Below, piece by piece: positions 13,255-22,496 of a DNA stretch of 29,261 nt. The notes beneath the pieces were generated by a model. That model ran no database searches. It was not told the origin of the DNA and saw only the letters and a program-made list of their open reading frames with translations. The position numbers and the translations under genes are program-made. The stretch comes from a virus, in IMG/VR virus record IMGVR_UViG_3300030450_000238, positions 1 through 29,261 of that record; one strand, given 5' to 3'. The stretch's first letter is position 1; the number at the start of each line of letters is the position of its first letter.

Positions 13255-14424
13255 TTAAATTTTAATAATGTAGAGCATTGCTATGTTACGAGGTCTAGCC
13301 TCTGAACCTTGACTTCCAGAAGTACCAGATGCAGAAAACGTATGATCGTGTGAAGCATCCATACTAAAACCACCTGTAGGACTATTGGAAGCTGACTCTG
13401 TTACAGGGTTGTTTGCATCAAATGTCTTTGTAAATACACCATCTGTAGTTCCATAACCTCTAAAACCTTCTCCAATTCTTCTAACACTACCTGTTAAAGA
13501 TTTATTGCTAGTTGTTGCAGAAAGACTTATAGAGTGATCATGTGACGCATTTTGTCCGCCTTGCGGATCATTAATATTTCTTCCACTGTCTACACCTCTA
13601 CTATCATCAAAACCTCTAACAAATTCACCTCGTAAATCTGGAACATTAAAATTACTACCCGAACCGCCATAAGTAGTTCCTATAATTGCAAATAACGCAG
13701 CATATGTTCCTGTTCTTGAGTATGAAGCACCATTGCATTTAACATAACCTGTTGGAACTGTATTAGCTGCTATACAGAATACAGATCCAGTTGGCACACC
13801 CTCAACAATAGAAAAACTAAGATTACCCGATGAGTCAGTTTGTAAAAATCCACCATTTACTATTGCTGAAGGTAACGTAAGAGCTACATTTCCAGATAAC
13901 GATGATGGAGATTGTAGTGATACAAAAGGAGATCCACTTGTATCTTGAAACCTAATAGGTAATGCGTTAAGCATATCTAAACCAGCATTACTTATTCCAA
14001 CTCTCTGTGTGCCAGCAGTAGAAAAACCCATCGTGTTAGCACCTGACCTAAAAATTCCAGTATCGCTGTCGTTGTCAAAACATAGTGCTGGACTGCTTGC
14101 TCCAGAGCTATCGTCTAGTTTTAATGGGCCTGTTAGCGTGTCTCCAGCCCTTTTTACAAGTCCTAAATTATCCTCATCTAAATTACCAACATCAAAATAA
14201 GTAGGAGTTGTGCCACCAGTTCCGTCATTTCCTGTTGTTGACCTTATTAATAATTTTTTAGGCGAGGTAGAATTATCTGCAACAAATTCACATGGCAAAA
14301 TCTGACCAGCCTGTGCTTTATCTCCAAAATTATTTGACGCTTCAGCAGCTAAAGCAAGGTTAAGGTCTGCTCTTACTCCAGCACCAGAACTATTTGCAAT
14401 ATCTTTGTTAGCTACTTGTGCCAT
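13255..14424 (-). CDS. Tail fibre with phage tail collar domain and HxH motifs, 389 aa
   Basis: Residues 1-205 are a polar fibre region that includes GDTLTGPLKLDDSSGA, a frequent fibre repeat unit. Residues about 209-268 form a tail-collar domain (TGYVKCNGASYSRTGTYAAL...YGGSGSNFNVPDLRGEFVRGF). Two SHDH motifs (His295/297 and His359/361) resemble the HxH residues that bind metal ions along the trimer axis in T4 gp12 and gp37. The protein ends ARPRNIAMLYIIKI, typical of collar fibres. It lies directly after the gpJ-like gene, with GGAGG about 14 nt upstream of the start. It is a likely receptor-binding fibre. Confidence 0.85.
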   Translation of the reverse strand: MAQVANKDIANSSGAGVRADLNLALAAEASNNFGDKAQAGQILPCEFVADNSTSPKKLLIRSTTGNDGTGGTTPTYFDVGNLDEDNLGLVKRAGDTLTGPLKLDDSSGASSPALCFDNDSDTGIFRSGANTMGFSTAGTQRVGISNAGLDMLNALPIRFQDTSGSPFVSLQSPSSLSGNVALTLPSAIVNGGFLQTDSSGNLSFSIVEGVPTGSVFCIAANTVPTGYVKCNGASYSRTGTYAALFAIIGTTYGGSGSNFNVPDLRGEFVRGFDDSRGVDSGRNINDPQGGQNASHDHSISLSATTSNKSLTGSVRRIGEGFRGYGTTDGVFTKTFDANNPVTESASNSPTGGFSMDASHDHTFSASGTSGSQGSEARPRNIAMLYIIKI

Positions 14425-14446
14425 TTAAAAAATACTTTCCTCCATA

Positions 14447-17400
14447 TTACACCCCTTTGCCATATCCAACAGCTTGAAATGTAAATTGTTTATCTACAAA
14501 AGTTGTACCATTTTTTATCTTAATGTTAAAGCCTGTGCCAGTAACCCCCGACAATATAAAATAATCTCCATCAGATGCGTTTTGTATTGTAATACCAACT
14601 GAGGGTAAAAAAGCATTAACACCACCTAAACTAGAAGTACCTACAAAAAATGGTTTTCCAAAAGTTACGTCTAAACCAGAAGAAGAAGTGCCAGACTGTA
14701 ATGGTGCTGTTGTAGTAGAGCCACCACTAACATAACTACGTTCAGTTCTTGATTCAAATGATGCAATAAAACCAGCTTGAATAACATTAATATTATGACC
14801 TGTATTTTCTGAAGTTAAATTTAATCTGAATTGAAAGCCTCTACCTTTAAATGTTCCATTTGCAAAAGTATTAAATGATGAATATGTTGGTGAGCTTGAT
14901 GGATCTGTTTGCGTTGTTCTTACAACCATTTGAGCATTAACATCCTCAATTGCAGTACCATCAAAATTACCATTAGTGGCATAGTTATCCCAACCACCTC
15001 CAGCAGGGCCTCCTAAACTTGGAGGTAAATCTGGAATTTGTGTTTCAATAGTATTACCAATTTCTATTCCTATTGTTTGCAGTATTCTTTTTAAATTAAG
15101 AGAAAACACACCACCTAAATCTACTGTGTTTTGAAAATCATAAGTACCTGTTAAACCATTAGTAGCTGCTGGATTGGTAAGACTTAAAACATTACTGGTA
15201 GTGCTTGTACGAGTCTTAGTACCCGGATAATTATTATCATCATCTCTTTCTGTGAGAATTACTTGTGTATCTACCATATCTGGCAAATCAAGAATTACAC
15301 TTGTTTCTCCTGTGCTAAATCTTTCCCCATCATCTCTAAATTTTAAAATATATTCACCTTCTAAAGCTGGTACAACTGCTTCTGTAGTATTACCAGCAGC
15401 AGCTTGTACAAGATCTACAGAGTTAGCAAAAGTTCCTGTACCATCAGTCTTATTTGAGTGTCGTATGTAGACTCGACCTCCATGCAGAACGTCTGCATCA
15501 ATAGATTTATCCCACCTTAATCTTACTAATTTATCGTTTACAGGTTCTAGTGTAAGATTTTCTACATTATTTGGAACTGCTTTTTTACCCTCTGCATTAA
15601 ACTGTGTTGATGATGGAGCAGATGATAATTGACCAGCAGCATTAAATGAAAAAACTTTTATATCATAAGTTCCAGCTTGTGTATTCATAATTTCTATATC
15701 AGGTCTAAATACAATTTCAGTAACCCAATTTGAATTTTGAAATCTATATTGAACTTGATATTGTGTAACACCAGCAACAGGAATCCAAGATATAAGTAAT
15801 CTGTTTATTGCAATATTATTAACAACTACGATTTCTTCTAATATTGGAGTTTTTATACTAGGTGCTGGTTTTAACTCATTGAGTCTTGATATGTTTCTTG
15901 CTGGTAAAGTAGGAAAATCGACTGATTCTATATTGTCGTACTTATCAGACCGATAAGCTAATGCACTAATAGAATAATTAACACCATCTTGTTCTTCTAC
16001 GCTTACAACCCTAAAAGTTTGTGGTTCTTCACCAGTTCCGTCACTCTCTAATAACCAAATAGAATTTACGTTAGGAGTTGTGCTTAATCCGCTTGTAAGA
16101 TTAATTTTATCTCCTACAACAGTACAAGCTCTTTTTTCAACTGAACCATTGGGCATAATAACGCTGACTTTTTCATTACCACCTCCAAAACTAAAAAGGT
16201 CAGCAGTATCATCAACTGTAATTTGAGTTGTTGTTGCAGCAGCAATGCGACCAGATCTTCTATCTCCTTGTCTAACTGGATCATTGACAGCAATGACACT
16301 TCCCGGCCTAACAATTGCTCCAGCATCCATTGATGTTGCAAAGTTTATAACCTCACTTTCTTGTTCCTCTGAAAAAACTATTGCACGAGCTAAACGCTGC
16401 GCTTGACCTCTAGAAGTACAACCAAAACTTTTTACTTGTTTGTAAACTATTCCAAGTTTTGCTCTTCTATTAACTTCTGCTGTAGTATTGCCATCACCAT
16501 ACACCTCAAAATCCATTTCTCTTGAATCCATATTAAAATAACTAACACTTACAACAGAATGTCTCTGTTTAAGACTAGAACCTGTATAACTAAAACCTTC
16601 TGGAGTCACGTTAGCCAAGCTAAATAAATAACTAGGATCTGTAGGTCTATCTTGAATAATAGATATAGATCCCTGTGACCATATTGGTATGCACCTCATT
16701 ATTGATGCTAAGTCTTTTATAAGATCAAATGCCTCTTTAGATGACTGTATATTTACATTACAACTAAACCTTGGTTCTTTACTTCCAAAGCCATCGTCAA
16801 GCAGTGTTCTACCTCCATCATTTCCAGTGCAATATCTACTAGCAGCAACGAAGCTATATAAATCTAAATTTTCATACAATTCAGAATCATTAGCTTGATT
16901 AGGGGCTATATGAGTTCCAAATCCATAGCGTTTAGTCGTAAGAAGATCTAAAAGTATCATTGCTGGATCACTACACCAAGTTGCAGCAGCCATTTGTCCA
17001 TTAAAGACATAATTTTCTGGGTAATGAATAAATCCAAAAGTACTACAAGTTCCTAAACCTAAAGAATCAGCAATAGTTTGATTAGCAACAACAGTCGGTG
17101 TTAATCCTCCATTTGCTGCTGGTATTCGTACCTTAATTCCTCTTATTCTGTATGCTCTTTTTGGTATTGCACTAAATTGCTCAGAGTCTATTCTTAACTG
17201 TGCATATGCAGAGTCAGGATATGTCTGTGGATCATCAACTATCTCTTGCATAACAGAAACACTAAATTCATCTTTTAAATTATTATCTGTACTGTCTGCT
17301 GTAACTCGAAGAACTTTTATTGCTGCTTGTGAATAAGTTGCTGGCAAATTTACACGATATTCTTTGGAATATAAATCAGCAGATCTTCCAGTTATTGTTT

Positions 17401-17971
17401 CTTGAATTTTATCTGTAAAAGTTCCATTATTAATTTGTAATTGTATTTTTAATTCAACGCTTGAACCTAATAAATCTCCATTGTCTTCTGCTTTTTGTAA
17501 TTGAGGAAAAGATATTGTTACTCTTACTGCGTCTTTATTAAGAGATATAGATTGTGTTACTCCATTATTAGCAACAGTACAAGGTCTAGGGAAACCAGCT
17601 ATAGGGCTTGAGTTTACAGGGTCATTTGATTCAATTCCGGGTATAACAAGTTGGTTATTTGTACCAAAACGTGCATCTAATACAACACTTTGAAAATTAA
17701 AATCTGCATCTGTTGGACTACTGTTACTAGCGTTTGCATTAAGTATTGGTGTGTCATTTAGAAAAATATCTTTCTGTGCTGACGTTAAATAATCAGCAGA
17801 ACTCTTAGCAATGCCATTTTTTGATGGTGTTGCAAATCCCTCTATCTCACCTTCTGATAACAAGTCTTGTATAGTGGCAAACTGTTTACTGTTTAAAGTA
17901 TCGGGCGCACGATACGGAGTTGGAGGAGTTGGAGGGCCACCACCCGAACCTTTAATAATTTTCTTTGTCAT
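14447..17971 (-). CDS. J: Central tail tip / host specificity protein, lambda gpJ family, 1174 aa
   Basis: Length and position match lambda gpJ (1132 aa), which forms the tail-tip hub and central fibre and contacts the receptor. The N-terminus has a G/P-rich start, then SKQFATIQDLLSEGEIEGF, typical of the family. The middle contains TKRYGFGTHIAPNQ and the beta domains of the hub (RRSGRIAAATTTQITVDDTA). Two fibronectin III-like domains follow at about residues 702-795 and 798-895. The C-terminal 300 residues diverge and likely carry the receptor-facing part. Its start overlaps the stop of the gpI-like gene by 4 nt. Confidence in the family is high, in the receptor role moderate. Confidence 0.92.
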   Translation of the reverse strand: MTKKIIKGSGGGPPTPPTPYRAPDTLNSKQFATIQDLLSEGEIEGFATPSKNGIAKSSADYLTSAQKDIFLNDTPILNANASNSSPTDADFNFQSVVLDARFGTNNQLVIPGIESNDPVNSSPIAGFPRPCTVANNGVTQSISLNKDAVRVTISFPQLQKAEDNGDLLGSSVELKIQLQINNGTFTDKIQETITGRSADLYSKEYRVNLPATYSQAAIKVLRVTADSTDNNLKDEFSVSVMQEIVDDPQTYPDSAYAQLRIDSEQFSAIPKRAYRIRGIKVRIPAANGGLTPTVVANQTIADSLGLGTCSTFGFIHYPENYVFNGQMAAATWCSDPAMILLDLLTTKRYGFGTHIAPNQANDSELYENLDLYSFVAASRYCTGNDGGRTLLDDGFGSKEPRFSCNVNIQSSKEAFDLIKDLASIMRCIPIWSQGSISIIQDRPTDPSYLFSLANVTPEGFSYTGSSLKQRHSVVSVSYFNMDSREMDFEVYGDGNTTAEVNRRAKLGIVYKQVKSFGCTSRGQAQRLARAIVFSEEQESEVINFATSMDAGAIVRPGSVIAVNDPVRQGDRRSGRIAAATTTQITVDDTADLFSFGGGNEKVSVIMPNGSVEKRACTVVGDKINLTSGLSTTPNVNSIWLLESDGTGEEPQTFRVVSVEEQDGVNYSISALAYRSDKYDNIESVDFPTLPARNISRLNELKPAPSIKTPILEEIVVVNNIAINRLLISWIPVAGVTQYQVQYRFQNSNWVTEIVFRPDIEIMNTQAGTYDIKVFSFNAAGQLSSAPSSTQFNAEGKKAVPNNVENLTLEPVNDKLVRLRWDKSIDADVLHGGRVYIRHSNKTDGTGTFANSVDLVQAAAGNTTEAVVPALEGEYILKFRDDGERFSTGETSVILDLPDMVDTQVILTERDDDNNYPGTKTRTSTTSNVLSLTNPAATNGLTGTYDFQNTVDLGGVFSLNLKRILQTIGIEIGNTIETQIPDLPPSLGGPAGGGWDNYATNGNFDGTAIEDVNAQMVVRTTQTDPSSSPTYSSFNTFANGTFKGRGFQFRLNLTSENTGHNINVIQAGFIASFESRTERSYVSGGSTTTAPLQSGTSSSGLDVTFGKPFFVGTSSLGGVNAFLPSVGITIQNASDGDYFILSGVTGTGFNIKIKNGTTFVDKQFTFQAVGYGKGV

Positions 17972-18594
17972 GCGACCACCTGATTTGTATCAACAGAAGC
18001 AGAGATAACCACAGATCCGCACACGATTTCTCCATAAACAATGGGATGTGCTGTCCCGGCTCGACTTGTATTTTGCACCCCTGAGAAATTAAAAGATATT
18101 CTTGGATCATCTTCCTGTTCTTCTGGTGTAGGCAATGGAAATAATATTTCAGAAACACCACTTAAAACCAAACCAGCACCAACAGCACTTAAAGCTGTTC
18201 CTATTTTTGTTGCAATCCCAGCACCAGCTAACCCTGCTGTACCAGTAGCTCCAAGTGCTTGTGTTCCAAACAAACCAGCACCCGGGAATAAGAATGACGC
18301 ACCAATCAAAGCACCGCCTAATAAAATTCTATTAAAACTACTACCACCAGCACCACTTATAACAGGTACAAAATGTATCTCTGATTTTCCTACAGGATCA
18401 TGTATTTGTTCTTTATCTAATTCATTATCTCCAACTAATACTTGATAATATCTATTGCTCATATATGCTTCTAATTTTGGAAAATTTGTTATTAAAAATT
18501 TAACAGCTTCTGCTGTAGTTTTTACAACAGCTTCAAATTCATCTTGACCTAAAAACTCAGCAAGTTCTCCATGTAATTTAATTTTTCTGAGCAT
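17968..18594 (-). CDS. I: Tail assembly protein, lambda gpI family, 208 aa
   Basis: The N-terminal 75 residues form a ubiquitin-like beta-grasp-type domain (MLRKIKLHGELAEFLGQDEF). A Gly/Ala-rich hydrophobic stretch follows at about 80-150 (ILLGGALIGASFLFPGAGLF), then the family's C-terminal segment FSGVQNTSRAGTAHPIVYGE. Lambda gpI is needed for assembly of the tail tip and is not found in the finished tail. The gene overlaps the gpK-like gene by 17 nt and the gpJ gene by 4 nt, as in lambda order K-I-J. The hydrophobic middle could insert into or cross the host membrane during entry; this is inference. Confidence 0.88.
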   Translation of the reverse strand: MLRKIKLHGELAEFLGQDEFEAVVKTTAEAVKFLITNFPKLEAYMSNRYYQVLVGDNELDKEQIHDPVGKSEIHFVPVISGAGGSSFNRILLGGALIGASFLFPGAGLFGTQALGATGTAGLAGAGIATKIGTALSAVGAGLVLSGVSEILFPLPTPEEQEDDPRISFNFSGVQNTSRAGTAHPIVYGEIVCGSVVISASVDTNQVVA

Positions 18595-19285
18595 AACGAT
18601 ACCTCTTACCAGTACATTTTTGTAACCACTCAGAATATGGCTCTCTACAAGATAGTCTATCGGCTAAATGATGTAAAACCATATCTCCTAAAAAAATAGC
18701 TACATGATTTAAAGTTGGATGTAGTATTGACATCAATAATACATCACCTTTTTCTAAATTCTCGTCTTTATCAAGTTCTCTAAATCCAGTTTGTATTGCA
18801 TATTTCTCAAATAAAGGATTTAACAAAAATTCTTCTGGAGACATATTTCGTTCATAATCAGATAAACTAATATTTTTTTTCTGTTGATAATAATCACGAA
18901 CTAAAGCCCAGCAATCTGTAATCCCCCAAACCCATTCTCTTCCTATAAGTGGTGCTTTATAACCTTGCGGCTCATAATATCCCCATGTTTCTAAAGTTGG
19001 ATTAACTATATACCAAGGTAAATTACTTTCCTCACAACTAACTTTATCTGCTTGTGTAGGTTCTGGTGAGGAGACAGGATGGCTATGAAAAACTCCAATA
19101 ATATCTCCAAGGTTATCTGCTTTTACATAATCTTCTGGGTCAAGAATAAAACATTGATGTGCTGTCATTGATAAATTACGACAAGGAAAATATCTTTCTT
19201 TGCCTTTTATGTTCAACACTAAACCTACAGCTTCTTTAGGATCTTGGTCTTTTGCATGAATTAATGCGTTATCTTTCCAATTCAT
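18578..19285 (-). CDS. K: Tail tip peptidase, JAMM plus NlpC/P60 domains, lambda gpK family, 235 aa
   Basis: Residues 1-105 carry a JAMM metalloprotease domain: Glu18, then the HSHP motif (His67, His69) and Asp80 in PEPTQADK. The Ser usual in the HxH-x7-S-x2-D motif is Thr77 here. Residues about 115-230 are an NlpC/P60 peptidoglycan peptidase domain with Cys125 in TDCWALV, His194 in NHVAIFLG, and a third polar residue probably His205 or 206 (VLHH). This two-domain layout is that of lambda gpK, which helps assemble the tip and is thought to open the cell wall during DNA entry. It overlaps the gpL-like gene by 4 nt. Confidence 0.92.
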   Translation of the reverse strand: MNWKDNALIHAKDQDPKEAVGLVLNIKGKERYFPCRNLSMTAHQCFILDPEDYVKADNLGDIIGVFHSHPVSSPEPTQADKVSCEESNLPWYIVNPTLETWGYYEPQGYKAPLIGREWVWGITDCWALVRDYYQQKKNISLSDYERNMSPEEFLLNPLFEKYAIQTGFRELDKDENLEKGDVLLMSILHPTLNHVAIFLGDMVLHHLADRLSCREPYSEWLQKCTGKRYRYAQKN

Positions 19286-19890
19286 CCTATAAATGTACCT
19301 ATGGATGGGAAGACATCTCTAGTACATTGACGTTTTGGCGCACGAATACCAGCCATATCAAAAATTGCTGCTAATTCAAACTGTACTACTTCTCTATTTT
19401 CTGCTGATTTGCGATCTATATAATATTCTTCTCTTGGAAACTCTGCATCTGGATCAGGAGTACCAAACGGATTTATTGCACCAGAAAAATTAGCAGCATC
19501 CACAAATCTTGCCATTGTTCTTATTCTTGTAACTTTTGCGCCAGTTAAATCATTGCCAGCAGTAAAAGCATTTGCAGCTAACAAAACTGCTGACATACTT
19601 GGAGTTCCCATATTACTGATAGTAATAGTTGGTCTTGGTAATTGACCTCTTTGAAAAGCAAAACCAGTAGCTTCTACAGGAAACCTTATATAAGTTTCAC
19701 CATTCCAAACAATATCTCCATAAGCATCAAGATTACTTCCAGCATGAAACCTATGTTCTGTAGTTACATTACTAGGATTACCTGTTGCGTAATTTAAACC
19801 CTCTTTAAGAGTAAGTTTAAACAACTCAATAATTGAAGATGGATTTACTTTTTGTATGTCGCTAAAAACAGGTGCGGTATCTATTGTCAT
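19282..19890 (-). CDS. L: Minor tail protein, lambda gpL family, 202 aa
   Basis: The family pattern is visible: a start with SIIELFKLTLKEGLNYA, then FHAGSNLDAYGDIVWNGETY, FPVEATGFAFQRGQLPRPTI and SNMGTPSM. Lambda gpL (232 aa) sits in the tail tip below gpM and has an iron-sulphur cluster bound by cysteines in its C-terminal domain. This protein is shorter and has only one Cys (in KRQCTRD), so the cluster cannot be present. Its C-terminus, VFPSIGTFIG, ends where the metal domain would begin. It overlaps its neighbours by 4 nt on both sides (ATGA). Confidence 0.85.
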   Translation of the reverse strand: MTIDTAPVFSDIQKVNPSSIIELFKLTLKEGLNYATGNPSNVTTEHRFHAGSNLDAYGDIVWNGETYIRFPVEATGFAFQRGQLPRPTITISNMGTPSMSAVLLAANAFTAGNDLTGAKVTRIRTMARFVDAANFSGAINPFGTPDPDAEFPREEYYIDRKSAENREVVQFELAAIFDMAGIRAPKRQCTRDVFPSIGTFIG

Positions 19891-20456
19891 GGTTCAAATT
19901 TTTGTACAAATGTAGCTGTTATCGTAGCTAGATTAGGTAAATCAATCACCTTACTCCATTCTGGGCAAGTAAATTTATATGACGCTGTTTTTGTGATCGA
20001 AACATTGCCACTTGTAGTTGCACCACTAGCTGCTGTGACAACAAATACATTGGCATTGGTAACAGAAGAAACTACATAAGTGCCATCAGAAGAAGAACCA
20101 GAGGTAAAGTCAATTACTAAAGAATCACCAACAAATAATCTATGATTTGTAATCGTAATAGTTATTGTCGTACTACTTTGTGAATATGTACCTGTCTTAG
20201 TAAAAGATTCTTTTGGTGGTGAGTATGTAAAACTTGCTTTATCTCTTGCACGTTCTTCTAAAAAATATTCAATGGTATCTGACTCTTCTTCTGTTATATT
20301 TTCCCATTTTAAATTAAAAATTTTAGGATCTTGATTATTTGGCAATCCAAAACCTAAACGCTGTTCAAATCCATCTGCAAAAGATACAACCTTAACTACT
20401 GGCTTAGATTTTTTAGTAACGCTAAAACTAGGTTCTATAGATGGAAAGTTTGCCAT
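19887..20456 (-). CDS. M: Minor tail protein, lambda gpM family, with inserted beta domain, 189 aa
   Basis: The gpM signature is present at both ends: FPSIEPSFSVTKKSKPVVKV, SFADGFEQRLGFGL and NLKWENITEEESDTIEYFLE at the start, then YKFTCPEWSKVIDLPNLATI at the end. Lambda gpM has 109 aa; the difference comes mainly from a Ser/Thr-rich insert at about residues 86-155 (TYSQSSTTITITITNHRLFV...DSLVIDFTSGSSSDGTYVV). That insert looks like a small exposed beta domain of a type found in several marine phage structural proteins. It is coupled to the tape measure gene (TAA directly followed by ATG) and to gpL (ATGA). Confidence 0.88.
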   Translation of the reverse strand: MANFPSIEPSFSVTKKSKPVVKVVSFADGFEQRLGFGLPNNQDPKIFNLKWENITEEESDTIEYFLEERARDKASFTYSPPKESFTKTGTYSQSSTTITITITNHRLFVGDSLVIDFTSGSSSDGTYVVSSVTNANVFVVTAASGATTSGNVSITKTASYKFTCPEWSKVIDLPNLATITATFVQKFEP

Positions 20457-22496
20457 TTATGTTAAAAGTCCTCCCGGTCTTTTTTGTTTTATCATTTCTG
20501 ATTGGATAGCAGCAGCTAAAGCTCTGCCAAACTCTTGTGATCTTGCAGAGTCTCCCTCAACAGAGCTACCAGAAGCATCTACATTTACAACAATATTACC
20601 AACACCTCCAGAACTTTGCACTCCAAGTTTTCCATTTGCGCCACGCTTTAATGGCATAATCGCTTCTGGCCCTGCTTCTCCCATAAGCCCCATGCCATTT
20701 GCCATTGGGAATAAAGTGGGTCTTGTAACTATGCCCCCTCTAGCATACTGCTTAATTGTGTTACCAGCATCTATAACATTTCCGTTTGCATTTTTAAATC
20801 TTCCTCCTGTTATTCCATGAAATAAAGGTTGAACAACAGCATATCTAACAAGCATCCTTGTTAAATCAGCAATAATAGAATTTGCTAAATCTCTAAAGTT
20901 TAATTTGCCTGTCTGTACAAACTTAACTAAAGCATCTTCCATTCCTTTAAACGCATTAACAAAAGCATCTTGAGCTTGCTTTGCTACATCAAACGCAGTC
21001 TCAGCAAATGTTTTTAAAGATGACTTATCTTTATCATCTCCAGTTGGATCTTGGAAGTTAGAACCTTCACCTCCACCTGTCTCATAGCCCTCCAAAAAGT
21101 CAAGTAAGTTACTTCTTGCTACACTTACTCTTCCTTTAGCAATACCTTCTCTTCTAGTTCCTTCTAATCTTTTCGCTGACTCTATAGCTGCTCTTAACGT
21201 GTTTTCTAGTTTTCTTCTTTGATTCTCATCGCCTATACCAAAGAACCTTCTAAATGCTTCAATAGCACCATTAATAGCATTAACTATTACAGTCATAGTC
21301 TTTTGTATTGCTGCACCAATAGGTTGCATTATACGACCAATATTAAGTTGTAGTTTCTGCATAGAAACTTGTAACTTTTGACCAGCATCCATACTGCTGT
21401 TAGCCATTTCAAGTGCAGCATCCCTATGATCCTTACTTAATTTCGCTACAAATTTCATAACGTCATTAAGACCTACAGTTCCATCTCTTAAGTCTTTTTG
21501 TAGTTGTGGTAATGTTCTTCCTGTTGCGTCTGCAAACTTAACAACGGCTCCCGGCAATCTTTCTCCAAGTTGACCTTGTAATTCTTCAGCCGACACCTTA
21601 CCTTTACCAAAAATCTGTGACATGGCTCGAATCGCAGATTGCACATCTTCCGCATCTCCACCAGTTGCCTTAATAGCTTCTGATACTCCTCTAAATACTT
21701 TTTCAGCATCATCAACATTACCTCCAGCACCTATAACTGATGCTGATAATGTTGTGAATTGTTTTGTTGAAGCACCTATAGGGACATTTAATTCATCAGA
21801 TACATCTGCAATTATCCTTTGTGCTTTGTTAAATTCTCCTTGTGTTTTTGTTACACCTTTTAACGCAATCTCAAGACGACCAATTTGTGCAGCATATTTA
21901 GCAGCAGCACTAGCAGCTTTTACAGTTTCTACAACACCTCCTATAGCAGCACCAACCGCAGCCCCCGCCGGCCCTCCAACTGCTGCTCCTGATAAACCAA
22001 AAGAACCTACAGCACCTAAATTACCAGCAACACCAGCACCAGCTATTGCTCCAAGTGCCGCTCTTTGACCAACACCCATATTTTTTGCAGAACCAATAAA
22101 TCTATCTCGCATTTTTGCAAATCTACCTCTGGTGTCCATCTGTGGGCCAATAGGTGATGCGTACTGCGTACCCGGCTGTATGCTTAAACTTGCATTTAAT
22201 TTATTTATCTCGTTTGTAAAACGACTATATGATGCACCGCCTTTATCAACTTGATCTCTTAGAACTTTAAAAGCTGCTATTTGTTCTTTAATTATTTTAT
22301 TACTTCTGGCATATTCACCATTAAAACTTTTTGCTCTTTTGTCTATTCTTAAAATACTGGCAACTGTTTCGTTTAAATTCTTTTTATTTAATACAAGTGT
22401 TTTATTTATTTTGCCAAACGTAGCCCCTAATTTTTTTAGCTCTTCTCCTCCAAAAGTTTTTATACCAATTTTTATGGTATTAGTTTCTTTTGCCAC
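20457..22496 (-). CDS. H: Tail tape measure protein, 679 aa
   Basis: The protein contains the tape-measure N-terminal domain at about residues 200-355, with the signature KGKVSAEELQGQLGERLPGA. A Gly/Ala-rich hydrophobic stretch lies at about 143-190. The C-terminus matches the lambda gpH type (DLANSIIADLTRMLVRYAVV, ARGGIVTRPTLFPMANGMGL, GEAGPEAIMPLKRG). It sets tail length, may exit with the DNA and span the envelope. By the usual scale of about 0.15 nm per residue the tail would be near 100 nm, an estimate only. The GTG start overlaps the stop of the preceding frame by 1 nt, and AAGGAG lies 9 nt upstream. Confidence 0.93.
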   Translation of the reverse strand: MAKETNTIKIGIKTFGGEELKKLGATFGKINKTLVLNKKNLNETVASILRIDKRAKSFNGEYARSNKIIKEQIAAFKVLRDQVDKGGASYSRFTNEINKLNASLSIQPGTQYASPIGPQMDTRGRFAKMRDRFIGSAKNMGVGQRAALGAIAGAGVAGNLGAVGSFGLSGAAVGGPAGAAVGAAIGGVVETVKAASAAAKYAAQIGRLEIALKGVTKTQGEFNKAQRIIADVSDELNVPIGASTKQFTTLSASVIGAGGNVDDAEKVFRGVSEAIKATGGDAEDVQSAIRAMSQIFGKGKVSAEELQGQLGERLPGAVVKFADATGRTLPQLQKDLRDGTVGLNDVMKFVAKLSKDHRDAALEMANSSMDAGQKLQVSMQKLQLNIGRIMQPIGAAIQKTMTVIVNAINGAIEAFRRFFGIGDENQRRKLENTLRAAIESAKRLEGTRREGIAKGRVSVARSNLLDFLEGYETGGGEGSNFQDPTGDDKDKSSLKTFAETAFDVAKQAQDAFVNAFKGMEDALVKFVQTGKLNFRDLANSIIADLTRMLVRYAVVQPLFHGITGGRFKNANGNVIDAGNTIKQYARGGIVTRPTLFPMANGMGLMGEAGPEAIMPLKRGANGKLGVQSSGGVGNIVVNVDASGSSVEGDSARSQEFGRALAAAIQSEMIKQKRPGGLLT

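Noticed and set aside
21622-22068. Plus-strand 148-aa Ala/Pro-rich frame
   Set aside because: It is antisense to the Gly/Ala-rich part of the tape measure gene and is a composition artefact.
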